Source: Physcocola sp002396385 (GTDB lineage Bacteria; Bacteroidota; Bacteroidia; Bacteroidales; Paludibacteraceae). From it: a stretch of 20,579 nucleotides of DNA. This document shows positions 13,930-20,579 of this stretch, in pieces (positions within the stretch are counted from its first letter, which is position 1; every line of letters starts with the position of its first letter). The notes under the pieces were generated by a model that ran no database searches, was not told the DNA's origin, and saw only the letters and a list, made by a program, of their open reading frames with translations. Both the position numbers and the translations under genes were made by a program. Where the stretch lies: positions 1 to 20,579 of the forward strand of contig CAMNDM010000055.1 of NCBI GenBank assembly GCA_946535435.1. Reading direction: 5' to 3'.

Positions 13930-16395
13930 TTATCTGATGCTGGCGCCAAGTTTGTTTTTGAAGTTCTCAATTAACTTGTTCATGATTGCGTCAATCTGTT
14001 GATCTTTCAACGTCTTTTCCTCATCTTGCAGAATGAATTTTACTGCATATGACTTCTTGCCGACAATCAGGTTCGCTCCTTCATACACGTCAAAGAGGTT
14101 TACGCTCTTAAGCAACTTCTTTTCGGTCTCGAATGCCACTTGTTCTATTTGTGCGAAGGTTACACTCTTGTCTACCAATAATGCCAAGTCGCGCTTTACT
14201 GCTGGGAACTTAGGTATGTCGTAGAATAGTACCTTGTTGTTCTCTATTTCTTTCATCAAGTTTGGCCAGTTGATGTCTGCGAAGAATACTTCTTGTGCAA
14301 TGTCTATGTCTTTCAAGATGCTCTTCTTTACACTGCCCATCTTTGCCAAGGTCTTTCCGTTGGCCGATTTTACCTCCAGACCATAGTTGAAGATGTCTTC
14401 TGTGCACTCGGTTGTTTTTACCTTGTTGCCAACGCCTACTCTTGCGAAAATGTTGTTCACGTAGGCTCGCAACTGGTAGAAGGTGGCCTTTTCTTGCTTT
14501 GTCGACCAACTCTGTGCAGTTTTGTTTCCTGTAATCCAAATGCCTAAGTGGAAGTCCTCGCTGTATTGTATGAGCGGCTTCTCTTTGATTGACGGCTTCT
14601 CGGGGTGGAACTGGTCGCAGTTGCCGAATTCGTAAAACTTGAGGTCCTCGCTCTTGCGCTTTACGTTGTGCTCAATGCTTTCCAAGCCTCCAAACAGCAA
14701 TGTCTGGCGCATGCAGTTGAGGTCTGAACTCAACGGATTCATCAGCATTACAAGGTTCTCTGCTGGGTAGCTCTTCAAGTTTGTGTAGTACGAACTCTTG
14801 GTCAGGCTGTTGTTCATAATCTCTTGGAATCCGCAGCCGGTCAACTGTTCCGATATCATATTCTGGATGTTGAAACTGTTGATTTTTGGAGAGTATGTTA
14901 TAGAGGAGTGGAGGGTAGTGCTGCACTCGATATTGTCGTAACCGTATATCCTGAGGAGGTCTTCAATTACATCGCAGTCGCGCTGAACGTCTACACGGTA
15001 GGTCGGAACTTCCAATTTCATGCCATTAGCGTCTTCGCTGACAACCTTTATTTCCAGACCCTTCAGAATTGTGTGGATATCGTCTTTTGCAATCTCCTTA
15101 CCTGTCAGGTTGTTGATTTTCTCGAATGTGATGTCAACAGGGAATGGTGACACTACGTTAGGGTAGAGGTCGATAACTTCGCTACTGATAGTACCGCCTG
15201 CCACTTCCTTGATGAGAAGGGCTGCCAGTTTCAGGTTGTAGTCGCAGGCGTTTGGGTCGCAACCGCGTTCGAAACGGAACGACGCGTCGGTGCTTAGGCC
15301 GTGTCGGCGGGCTGTCTTTCTTACTAAAACAGGATTGAAATACGCGCTTTCAAGCAACACGTTCTTTGTCTTTTCTGTTGTTCCCGATTTCTCTCCTCCG
15401 AAAACACCGGCAATACACATCGGACCATTTTCGTCACAAACCATTAGGTCGCGTTCGTCAAGTTCGCGTTCAACACCGTCAAGCGTGGTGAATTTGGTGC
15501 CTTGTGGTAGTGTCTTTACAATGACGTGCTTGCCTGCTATTTGGTCTGCGTCGTATGCGTGCAATGGCTGGCCCATCGCCATCATAACGTAGTTGGTAAC
15601 GTCAACAATGTTGTTGATGCTGCGGATTCCGATGCTCTGAAGTGCTCCCTTCAGCCATTCCGGACTCTCCTTTACCTCTACACCGCTAATGGTAACGGCT
15701 GTGTAGCGTGGACATGCTTCTGCGCTGTCGACTGTAATTTTATAAGGATTGTTGTTGTTATCAACTTTGAAGGCGCTGACATCTGGCTTGCTGAGCTGGT
15801 ATTTGCCTGGCTTGTGGATGCCAAAGTATGCGTTGAGGTCGCGTGCTACACCATAGTGTGAAGCCGCATCAATTCGGTTTGGTGTGATGTCTACAACAAA
15901 GAGGGCGTCGCTCTCTAGGTGGTAGTATTCTTTGGCTGGTGTGCCGACCTTTGCGTCTTCTGGCAATTCTATAATGCCGTTGTGGTCGTTGCCAATGCCA
16001 ATTTCGTCTTCTGCACAGAGCATACCGTTACTCTCAACGCCGCGCAGTTTCGACTTCTTAATGGTGAACTCTTTATCTCCGTCGTACAGTTTCGTGCCAA
16101 TTGTAGCGACAATTGTCTTAAGGCCTTTGCGGCAGTTGGCCGCTCCGCAGACAATTTGAACAGGTTCCTGACCGTTGCCCAAATCAACTTTGGTTACGTG
16201 CAGGTGGTCGCTGTCGGGGTGCTCTTCACATTCCAAAACCTGGCCGACTACTAATCCTGCCAAACCGCCCTTAATGGTTTGTATCTCTTCCATTCCGTCT
16301 ATTTCCAGACCAATGGATGTTAATGTTTTTGATACTTCTTCAGGCTCAAGATCGAGGTTGATGTAATTCTTAAGCCATTTGTACGATACGTTCAT
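13930..16395 (-). CDS. pheT: Phenylalanyl-tRNA synthetase beta subunit
   Basis: The 821-residue beta chain of the alpha2-beta2 enzyme that charges tRNA-Phe. Domains in order: the N-terminal start MNVSYKWLKNYIN; a tRNA-binding OB domain at about 40-150 (VVGQVLECEEHPDSDHLHV, QIVCGAANC); the B3/B4 editing domain, with the RYTAVTISGVEV and INNIVDVTNYVMMAMGQPLHAYD segments; B5 (about 400-475); the catalytic-like core; and a C-terminal ferredoxin-fold anticodon-binding domain (about 725-821, from FYDIPKFPAVKRDLALLVD). Complete and of normal length. The alpha-subunit gene pheS is not in the window, as in genomes where the two are unlinked. Promoter at 16462-16493. Confidence 0.97.
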   Translation of the reverse strand: MNVSYKWLKNYINLDLEPEEVSKTLTSIGLEIDGMEEIQTIKGGLAGLVVGQVLECEEHPDSDHLHVTKVDLGNGQEPVQIVCGAANCRKGLKTIVATIGTKLYDGDKEFTIKKSKLRGVESNGMLCAEDEIGIGNDHNGIIELPEDAKVGTPAKEYYHLESDALFVVDITPNRIDAASHYGVARDLNAYFGIHKPGKYQLSKPDVSAFKVDNNNNPYKITVDSAEACPRYTAVTISGVEVKESPEWLKGALQSIGIRSINNIVDVTNYVMMAMGQPLHAYDADQIAGKHVIVKTLPQGTKFTTLDGVERELDERDLMVCDENGPMCIAGVFGGEKSGTTEKTKNVLLESAYFNPVLVRKTARRHGLSTDASFRFERGCDPNACDYNLKLAALLIKEVAGGTISSEVIDLYPNVVSPFPVDITFEKINNLTGKEIAKDDIHTILKGLEIKVVSEDANGMKLEVPTYRVDVQRDCDVIEDLLRIYGYDNIECSTTLHSSITYSPKINSFNIQNMISEQLTGCGFQEIMNNSLTKSSYYTNLKSYPAENLVMLMNPLSSDLNCMRQTLLFGGLESIEHNVKRKSEDLKFYEFGNCDQFHPEKPSIKEKPLIQYSEDFHLGIWITGNKTAQSWSTKQEKATFYQLRAYVNNIFARVGVGNKVKTTECTEDIFNYGLEVKSANGKTLAKMGSVKKSILKDIDIAQEVFFADINWPNLMKEIENNKVLFYDIPKFPAVKRDLALLVDKSVTFAQIEQVAFETEKKLLKSVNLFDVYEGANLIVGKKSYAVKFILQDEEKTLKDQQIDAIMNKLIENFKNKLGASIR

Positions 16396-16461
16396 TTATC
16401 TTATTGTTATCTTTTGTTTCCGATGTTTTATATATCAGGTGCTGTCTAATTCACCGAATTA

Positions 16462-16493
16462 CAAAATTATGTATTTTTTAGAAAATAATGAAA
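16462..16493 (-). promoter_or_regulatory. Promoter of the pheT operon
   Basis: On the minus strand TTTC (16490-16493), a 20-base spacer and TAATTTTG (16462-16469) match the Bacteroides consensus at all but one base. The leader to the pheT ATG at 16395 is about 60 bases; no Phe-rich leader peptide is visible in it. Confidence 0.65.
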
Positions 16494-16562
16494 AAATGCT
16501 GCCCGTTTTGCTTCTCTGTCCCCCTAAATTCCCCAATGATTGCCACTAGTCTGTCTCAGATA

Positions 16563-16892
16563 TCATTTCTTTCTGGCCGACTGCTTTTTCAGCTGTTGTG
16601 GTGGTTTGCTGGTCGGTGTGTTCTGCCGGTTCCTCGGGGGCTTGACCTTCTTATATGATTTTTCTATGCCTACCGGTAGATTTGCGACATTATTCTATCC
16701 CTGTTAGATTAGTCCAGAATTGATTCCAGCCGCCGCCACTTCTGGCGAGAAGTCGCTCATAAGTTGCTCTCAGTACCTGTTGTTCCACTTTGTCAAGTTT
16801 TCTATCTCCTCGGTGGAAAGCGGTGATTGTTTGTTCATCAAGTCTATCTTCTTGTACTCTTCTAAAGTCATCTGTTGTTGCTGTGTCTCCAT
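16563..16892 (-). pseudogene. Decayed small gene with three in-frame stops
   Basis: From the ATG at 16892 one frame reads as protein for about 106 codons, down to a TGA at 16563, but is broken by stops at 16770 (TGA), 16704 (TAA) and 16695 (TAG). The first part (METQQQQMTLEEYKKIDLMN, then a Glu-rich helix) and the second (EQLMSDFSPEVAAAGINSGL) are acidic and helical; the third is Lys/Pro/Gln-rich and basic. Each stop is one transition from a sense codon (TGG, CAA, CAG). ATA and AGG codons are more frequent than in the neighbouring genes, which hints at foreign origin. The family is not recognised. An overlapping frame is also open for 68 codons, so which frame was coding is not certain. Confidence 0.4.
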
Positions 16893-16941
16893 TTTGCTAG
16901 CGTCTAAATTGTTTTCTTTCTTTTCTGTGGTCGTTGCTAAA

Positions 16942-17100
16942 TTACTTTTTTAAATTATCCAAATTTCTCCGTCCCTTTTCTCTTGCCTCTATTCACAGGG
17001 GCTTCCCGTTCTTCTCCTTTCCCACAATGGTACGTATCTGTTGTGTATAATCTCTGCACCGATAATGTGATTTCTGGGTGTGTGCCATTCTGTTGTTCAT
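16942..17100 (-). pseudogene. Decayed basic small reading frame
   Basis: From the ATG at 17100, 35 codons (MNNRMAHTQKSHYRCRDYTQ, then QIRTIVGKEKNGKPL) run to a TGA at 16993. The same frame then continues as a basic stretch of 16 codons to a TAA at 16942. The TGA is one transition from TGG. Composition is strongly basic, with Arg, Lys and Gln. It lies 50 bp upstream of the other decayed frame, in the same direction, and may have been part of the same lost locus. Family not recognised. Confidence 0.3.
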
Positions 17101-17128
17101 GCGTCGTTCAGGTTTCTCTATCTTTTAT

Positions 17129-17159
17129 TTTGTCGTTTCTTAAAAAATCTGCAATTTTG
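17129..17159 (+). promoter_or_regulatory. Probable pfp promoter
   Basis: TTTG (17129-17132), a 19-base spacer and CAATTTTG (17152-17159) match the consensus except for one base in the -7 box. It lies about 56 bp before the ATG. A TATCTTTA nearer the gene (17204-17211) is too close to the ATG to be a promoter. Confidence 0.5.
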
Positions 17160-17215
17160 TAGTTGTTTATGGTCAAAAGACGATAATTATTTTATTAACA
17201 TTATATCTTTAATAA

Positions 17216-18859
17216 ATGGCTAAAAGTGCATTGCAAATCGCAAGAGCCGCTTACCAACCAAAATTGCCTAAGGCATTCAAGGGTGGCGTAGCTCTTAAAG
17301 AAGGTAAAGCAACTGAATCTGTTGCAGACCAGGCTGAAATCAAGAAGTTGTTCCCTAACACTTATGGTATGCCTGTTGTTACATTCGAAGAGGCTTCTGC
17401 AAAGTTGTCGATGGGTGATTTCAACGTTGGTGTTATCCTTTCTGGTGGTCAGGCTCCTGGCGGTCACAACGTTATCTCTGGTTTGTTCGACGGTATCAAG
17501 TCTATGAACAAGAATGCTAAACTTTATGGCTTCTTGGGTGGACCTAGCGGTTTGATTGACCACAAGTATATGGAAATCACTGACAAGGTTTCTGATGCTA
17601 AAACCCAGATCGACATCAACGAATATCGTAACACTGGTGGTTTCGATATCATCGGTTCTGGCCGTACTAAGCTCGAAGAAACTGAGCAGTTCGACAAGGG
17701 TATCGAAATCTGCAACAAACTTGGCATTAAGGCTCTCGTTATCATCGGTGGTGACGACTCTAACACTAATGCTTGCGTTTTGGCTGAATACTATTTGCAG
17801 AAGAACACTGGCATTCAGGTTATCGGTTGCCCTAAGACTATCGACGGTGACTTGAAGAACAGCCAGATTGAAACTTCTTTTGGTTTCGACACTGCTTGTA
17901 AGGTTTATTCTGAGGTTATCGGTAACATCATGCGCGATGCTAACTCTGCTAAGAAGTACTGGCACTTCATCAAACTGATGGGCCGTTCTGCTTCTCACAT
18001 TGCGCTTGAGTGTGCTCTTCAGACCCAGCCTAACATCTGCATCGTTTCAGAAGAGGTTGAAAAGAAGAAGATGACTCTTTCTCAAATTGTAAATAGCATT
18101 GCTGACGCTGTTGCCGCCCGTGCTGCACAGGGTAACAACTTCGGTGTTGTCCTTATTCCAGAAGGCTTGATCGAGTTCATTCCTGAAATGAACGTCCTCA
18201 TCAAGGAATTGAACGACTTGTTGGCTGCTGAGTCTGACGTTAAGGCTGCTGTCGCTAAGTTGTCTGCTAACAGCAAGGCTGTTTACGAAAGCCTTCCTGA
18301 AGCTATCGCTAAGCAGTTGACTTTGGAGCGTGACCCTCACGGTAACGTTCAGGTTTCTTTGATTGAAACTGAGAAGTTGCTTATCGAAATGGTTAAGACT
18401 CGTTTGGCTGCTATGAAGGCTGAAGGTAAGTATGTGGGCAAGTTCTCTGGTCTCGGCCACTTCTTCGGTTACGAAGGCCGTTGCGCTGCTCCTTCTAACT
18501 TCGATGCTGACTACTGCTACAGCCTTGGTTTCAATGCTGCTAATCTGATTGCTTCTGGCAAGTCTGGTTATATGTCTTTGATCAAGAATACTACCAAGTC
18601 TTCTGACCAGTGGATTGCCGCAGGTGTTCCTATCACAATGATGATGAACATGGAAAAACGTCACGGAGCTATGAAGCCTGTTATCCGCAAGGCTTTGGTT
18701 GAACTCGATGGCGCACCGTTCAAGGAACTTGAAAAGCATCGCGCTGAATGGGCTATCAATACTTGCTTCGTATATCCTGGCCCTATCCAGTACTTCGGTC
18801 CTTCTGAAGTTTGCGACCTCCCTACCAAGACACTTGCTCTTGAGCAGGCTGGTAAGTAA
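17216..18859 (+). CDS. pfp: Pyrophosphate-dependent 6-phosphofructokinase, long form
   Basis: A 547-residue glycolytic enzyme that phosphorylates fructose 6-phosphate using pyrophosphate, reversibly. Motifs: phosphate-binding GGQAPGGHNVISGLFDG (77-93); GGDDSNTNA (178-186), whose Asp-Asp pair is a PPi-type mark; the catalytic KTIDGDLKN (207-215), again the PPi-type form; and substrate-binding MGRSASH (255-261). The length and the extra C-terminal part match the long plant-like PPi-PFK class found in Bacteroidota. The codons are strongly biased (GGT, GCT, AAC, AAG, CTT; few ATA or AGG), consistent with high expression. The start is the ATG at 17216, preceded by an AT-rich leader. A strong terminator follows. 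Confidence 0.96.
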   Translation: MAKSALQIARAAYQPKLPKAFKGGVALKEGKATESVADQAEIKKLFPNTYGMPVVTFEEASAKLSMGDFNVGVILSGGQAPGGHNVISGLFDGIKSMNKNAKLYGFLGGPSGLIDHKYMEITDKVSDAKTQIDINEYRNTGGFDIIGSGRTKLEETEQFDKGIEICNKLGIKALVIIGGDDSNTNACVLAEYYLQKNTGIQVIGCPKTIDGDLKNSQIETSFGFDTACKVYSEVIGNIMRDANSAKKYWHFIKLMGRSASHIALECALQTQPNICIVSEEVEKKKMTLSQIVNSIADAVAARAAQGNNFGVVLIPEGLIEFIPEMNVLIKELNDLLAAESDVKAAVAKLSANSKAVYESLPEAIAKQLTLERDPHGNVQVSLIETEKLLIEMVKTRLAAMKAEGKYVGKFSGLGHFFGYEGRCAAPSNFDADYCYSLGFNAANLIASGKSGYMSLIKNTTKSSDQWIAAGVPITMMMNMEKRHGAMKPVIRKALVELDGAPFKELEKHRAEWAINTCFVYPGPIQYFGPSEVCDLPTKTLALEQAGK

Positions 18860-18887
18860 TTCTTCGCAAATAAAAGCCTGATATAGG

Positions 18888-18914
18888 GGCGTGCCTTTTG
18901 GGCACGCCTTTTTT
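18888..18914 (+). terminator. Rho-independent terminator of pfp
   Basis: GGCGTGCC (18888-18895) pairs perfectly with GGCACGCC (18901-18908) across a 5-base loop and is followed by six T, 28 bp after the pfp stop. Confidence 0.92.
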
Positions 18915-18959
18915 GTTGCTGCTTTCAGTTCAAAAAGTGCGTTTTCCTTTATTTTTGCT

Positions 18960-18967
18960 TACCTTTG
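18960..18967 (+). promoter_or_regulatory. -7 box of the LRR gene promoter
   Basis: TACCTTTG matches TAnnTTTG and lies 17 bp before the ATG at 18985. No clear TTTG -33 element is present at the normal distance. Confidence 0.6.
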
Positions 18968-18984
18968 CGTATTATTTAAATTTT

Positions 18985-20514
18985 ATGTTTTTCCGAGATA
19001 CTAAAGATTATTTTGCAGAAAAGATAGATGAATCGGCTCTCTTGTCTTTTCTTTTCAATGTAAAGCATTTGGTGATTGGTTTTATCGCGCTCATATTCCT
19101 GTCCTTGTTTGGGTGGTTTTTGTCTACACGTCCAAATGTGGTCTCTGCCTCGGTGCCAGGAAAATTGCAGACGTTCTATAATCTGAAAGAGTGGAGCAAG
19201 ATGAAGCGTTTGACTATAGAGGGTAATATCGATAATTCAGATGTCGCTTTTCTGAGTTTATATGCTTCTTCTTTAGAACTTTTAGACTTGTCGGGTGCTA
19301 ACCTACAATCTATTCCCGACAGTGCTTTTGCCAACAGTTCTTGTCTTGAACAGGTTGTTTTGCCCGAAACCATGGTTTCTATTGGAAAATCGGCTTTCGC
19401 CGGCTGCCCTAATCTGTCGTCTGTTGTGCTACCGCCCAGGTTGGTTGAAATAGGTGAAAATGCTTTTAACGGTACGGCTATTTCCTCTTTCCATATTCCT
19501 CCAACCTTGAAACGGATTGGTGCTGGTGCTTTTGCCAGTACAAAGTTGTCTGAATTGATGGTCGCTGATGGTAATTGCTCATTTAAGGTGATTGACAATG
19601 TTCTTTTCAATGCTGATACGACTACTCTTGTTCAATATCCTGCTATGAAGGTTGGCGAGGAGTTTACGGTTCCCGCTAGTGTACGGTTGGTTATGTCGTA
19701 TGCTTTTTCCGGAGTGAGGACGTTGACCAGATTGTCGCTAGGAGCCGAATGTGTTACGTGGGGTGATGGTGTTTTTAAAAATTGCTCAGCCTTAGGATCT
19801 TTTTCTTTCCCTAATGGCGTCGATACCGTTCCAGCTGGTTTTTTCGAGGGATGTGTTTCTCTTTATTCTGTCAGTTTTTCACCACGGTTGCGTGTCGTAT
19901 CTGATTATGCCTTTTGGAATTGTCCTAACCTGAAAGATATACGGCTCCCTAAAACGGTTTCCTATGTTGGCGACTTCGCATTTGCTTACTGTAAGTCGCT
20001 TGAGGGGGTAGATGTTTCTTCTGTTGAGAATATGGGTAAGTTTGCTTTTGCTTATTGTGTTGGACTGAAATCAATTTCACTTTCAAATTCTTTGCGTTGT
20101 ATCGGGGAGTCGGCCTTTTGTAACTGCGAGAACCTTTCTAAAATGGTCGTTCCTTCTAGTGTCCGTCAGATTGGCGATAATGCTTTCTCTGGATGCCTGT
20201 CGTTGTCTGAACTGAAACTCGATGAAGGTTTGCAGGTTATTGGTGCTATGGCTTTCGCTGGTTGCTCTTGTTTGAATTCAATCGAACTTCCGTCTTCTTT
20301 GACCTCTATTTACGGAGATTGTTTTTATGGCTGTTCTCAGTTGTCTGCTGTCAGTGTTTACGCTTCGATGCCTCCCGAATGTAAAAATGATTTTCCTGTA
20401 ACTGTTGCCAATAATTGTGTGTTATATGCACCATATCAGTCTATTCCTCGTTATCAGTTCGAAGACGGATGGAATAAGTTTTTCAGAGTCCAGTCATTGA
20501 ATAAATCAAAATAA
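18985..20514 (+). CDS. Membrane-anchored BspA-type leucine-rich-repeat protein
   Basis: A 509-residue protein counted from the ATG at 18985; a TTG at 18898 gives a longer frame but overlaps the pfp terminator. Residues 1-27 are polar and charged. Residues 28-46 form one transmembrane helix (HLVIGFIALIFLSLFGWFL), so the N-terminus is probably cytoplasmic and the rest outside the inner membrane. From about residue 100 there are some 14 repeats of about 23 residues with the LRR_5 pattern (G-x-x-AF-x-x-C-x-x-L-x-x-v-x-l-P-x-x-v-x-x-I). One unit is interrupted by a VLFNADTTTLVQYP insert typical of BspA proteins. The C-terminus has the usual closing YQFEDGWNKFF motif. There is no lipobox or sorting domain, unlike most surface LRR proteins. 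Binding partners are unknown. Confidence 0.88.
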   Translation: MFFRDTKDYFAEKIDESALLSFLFNVKHLVIGFIALIFLSLFGWFLSTRPNVVSASVPGKLQTFYNLKEWSKMKRLTIEGNIDNSDVAFLSLYASSLELLDLSGANLQSIPDSAFANSSCLEQVVLPETMVSIGKSAFAGCPNLSSVVLPPRLVEIGENAFNGTAISSFHIPPTLKRIGAGAFASTKLSELMVADGNCSFKVIDNVLFNADTTTLVQYPAMKVGEEFTVPASVRLVMSYAFSGVRTLTRLSLGAECVTWGDGVFKNCSALGSFSFPNGVDTVPAGFFEGCVSLYSVSFSPRLRVVSDYAFWNCPNLKDIRLPKTVSYVGDFAFAYCKSLEGVDVSSVENMGKFAFAYCVGLKSISLSNSLRCIGESAFCNCENLSKMVVPSSVRQIGDNAFSGCLSLSELKLDEGLQVIGAMAFAGCSCLNSIELPSSLTSIYGDCFYGCSQLSAVSVYASMPPECKNDFPVTVANNCVLYAPYQSIPRYQFEDGWNKFFRVQSLNKSK

Positions 20515-20518
20515 TTTG

Positions 20519-20579
20519 AATCTTATTATTGGTGTCCGCTAAACATAAATACACATGATAACACAGTCCGCAATGCCAA
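20519..20579. mobile_element. Probable start of an insertion sequence (terminal inverted repeat)
   Basis: Positions 20519-20544, reversed, match 31-56 at 22 of 26 bases. The tip reads TTATTATTGGTGTCCGCTAA, and the element would continue rightwards out of the window. An ATG at 20555 opens a frame (MITQSAMP) cut by the window end; it could be the start of a transposase or of another gene. The identity of the element is inferred from the repeat alone. Confidence 0.45.

Larger units (their letters stand above)
16396..17215. other. 820-bp intergenic region between pheT and pfp
   Basis: The longest gap in the window. It holds the pheT promoter (16462-16493, minus), two decayed small reading frames on the minus strand (16563-16892 and 16942-17100) and the probable pfp promoter (17129-17159, plus). 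The stretch 16500-16562 has no feature that I can name. No tRNA or IS end was found. Confidence 0.6.

Noticed and set aside
16396..16460. A Phe-rich leader peptide or attenuator before pheT
   Set aside because: The short leader has no Phe-codon cluster and no terminator hairpin with a T-run.
16563..17100. Recoding of TGA as Trp
   Set aside because: TGA in these frames fits decay from TGG, the frames also contain TAA and TAG, and every intact gene uses TGG.
17201..18739. Two long antisense frames (265 and 230 residues) on the minus strand of pfp
   Set aside because: They mirror a highly codon-biased gene that avoids the codons which become stops on the other strand, and neither has recognisable protein features, a promoter or a leader.
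18898..18984. TTG start extending the LRR protein by 29 residues
   Set aside because: It overlaps the pfp terminator and lies upstream of the promoter box; the ATG at 18985 fits.
1..20579. One 20-kb transposon bounded by the end repeats
   Set aside because: The interior is mostly housekeeping genes and has no transposase or integrase; flanking IS copies explain the repeats better.

Overview
The window looks like Bacteroidales (Bacteroidota) chromosome. The gene content fits: a long PPi-dependent phosphofructokinase, a B-type dihydroorotate dehydrogenase pair, a DUF3127 protein, a BspA-type LRR protein and a lipoprotein with an acid-rich surface-export-like N-terminus. Several genes are preceded by the Bacteroides promoter pattern TTTG-N19-21-TAnnTTTG, there are few Shine-Dalgarno sequences, and no main gene ends in TGA. 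The genes are mostly housekeeping. The unusual material is in regulation and in the gaps between genes.

Layout. Positions 1-60 and 20519-20579 carry nearly identical inverted sequences, probably the ends of two copies of one insertion-sequence family just outside the window. Next come a small nucleotidyltransferase-like gene (122-598, +) and a leftward operon (4263 down to 624): nucleotide-sugar dehydrogenase, pyrK, pyrD and a membrane-anchored protein. A divergent promoter pair at 4282-4413 separates it from a small lipoprotein gene. Then follow leftward genes for an HD phosphohydrolase, a thioredoxin-fold protein without its cysteines (behind a structured 5' leader), endonuclease III (nth) and superoxide dismutase.

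The centre (12190 down to 7787) is a leftward histidine operon: PaaI-like thioesterase, hisG, hisD, hisC, DUF3127, terminator. It is preceded by what reads as a complete ribosome-mediated attenuator. This has a promoter -10-like box, a 14-codon leader peptide with five His codons, an antiterminator arm 5 nt after its stop, and a terminator ending just before the first gene. HisG also keeps its C-terminal histidine-binding domain, so the pathway appears to be controlled by both attenuation and feedback.

Upstream lies pheT-yebC-lipoprotein (16395 down to 12270, leftward). An 820-bp gap (16396-17215) holds two decayed small reading frames. The right end carries the PPi-phosphofructokinase with a strong terminator, and a membrane-anchored LRR protein. 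No tRNA, rRNA or CRISPR array was seen. The most interesting item is the his attenuator and the unusual make-up of the operon it controls.
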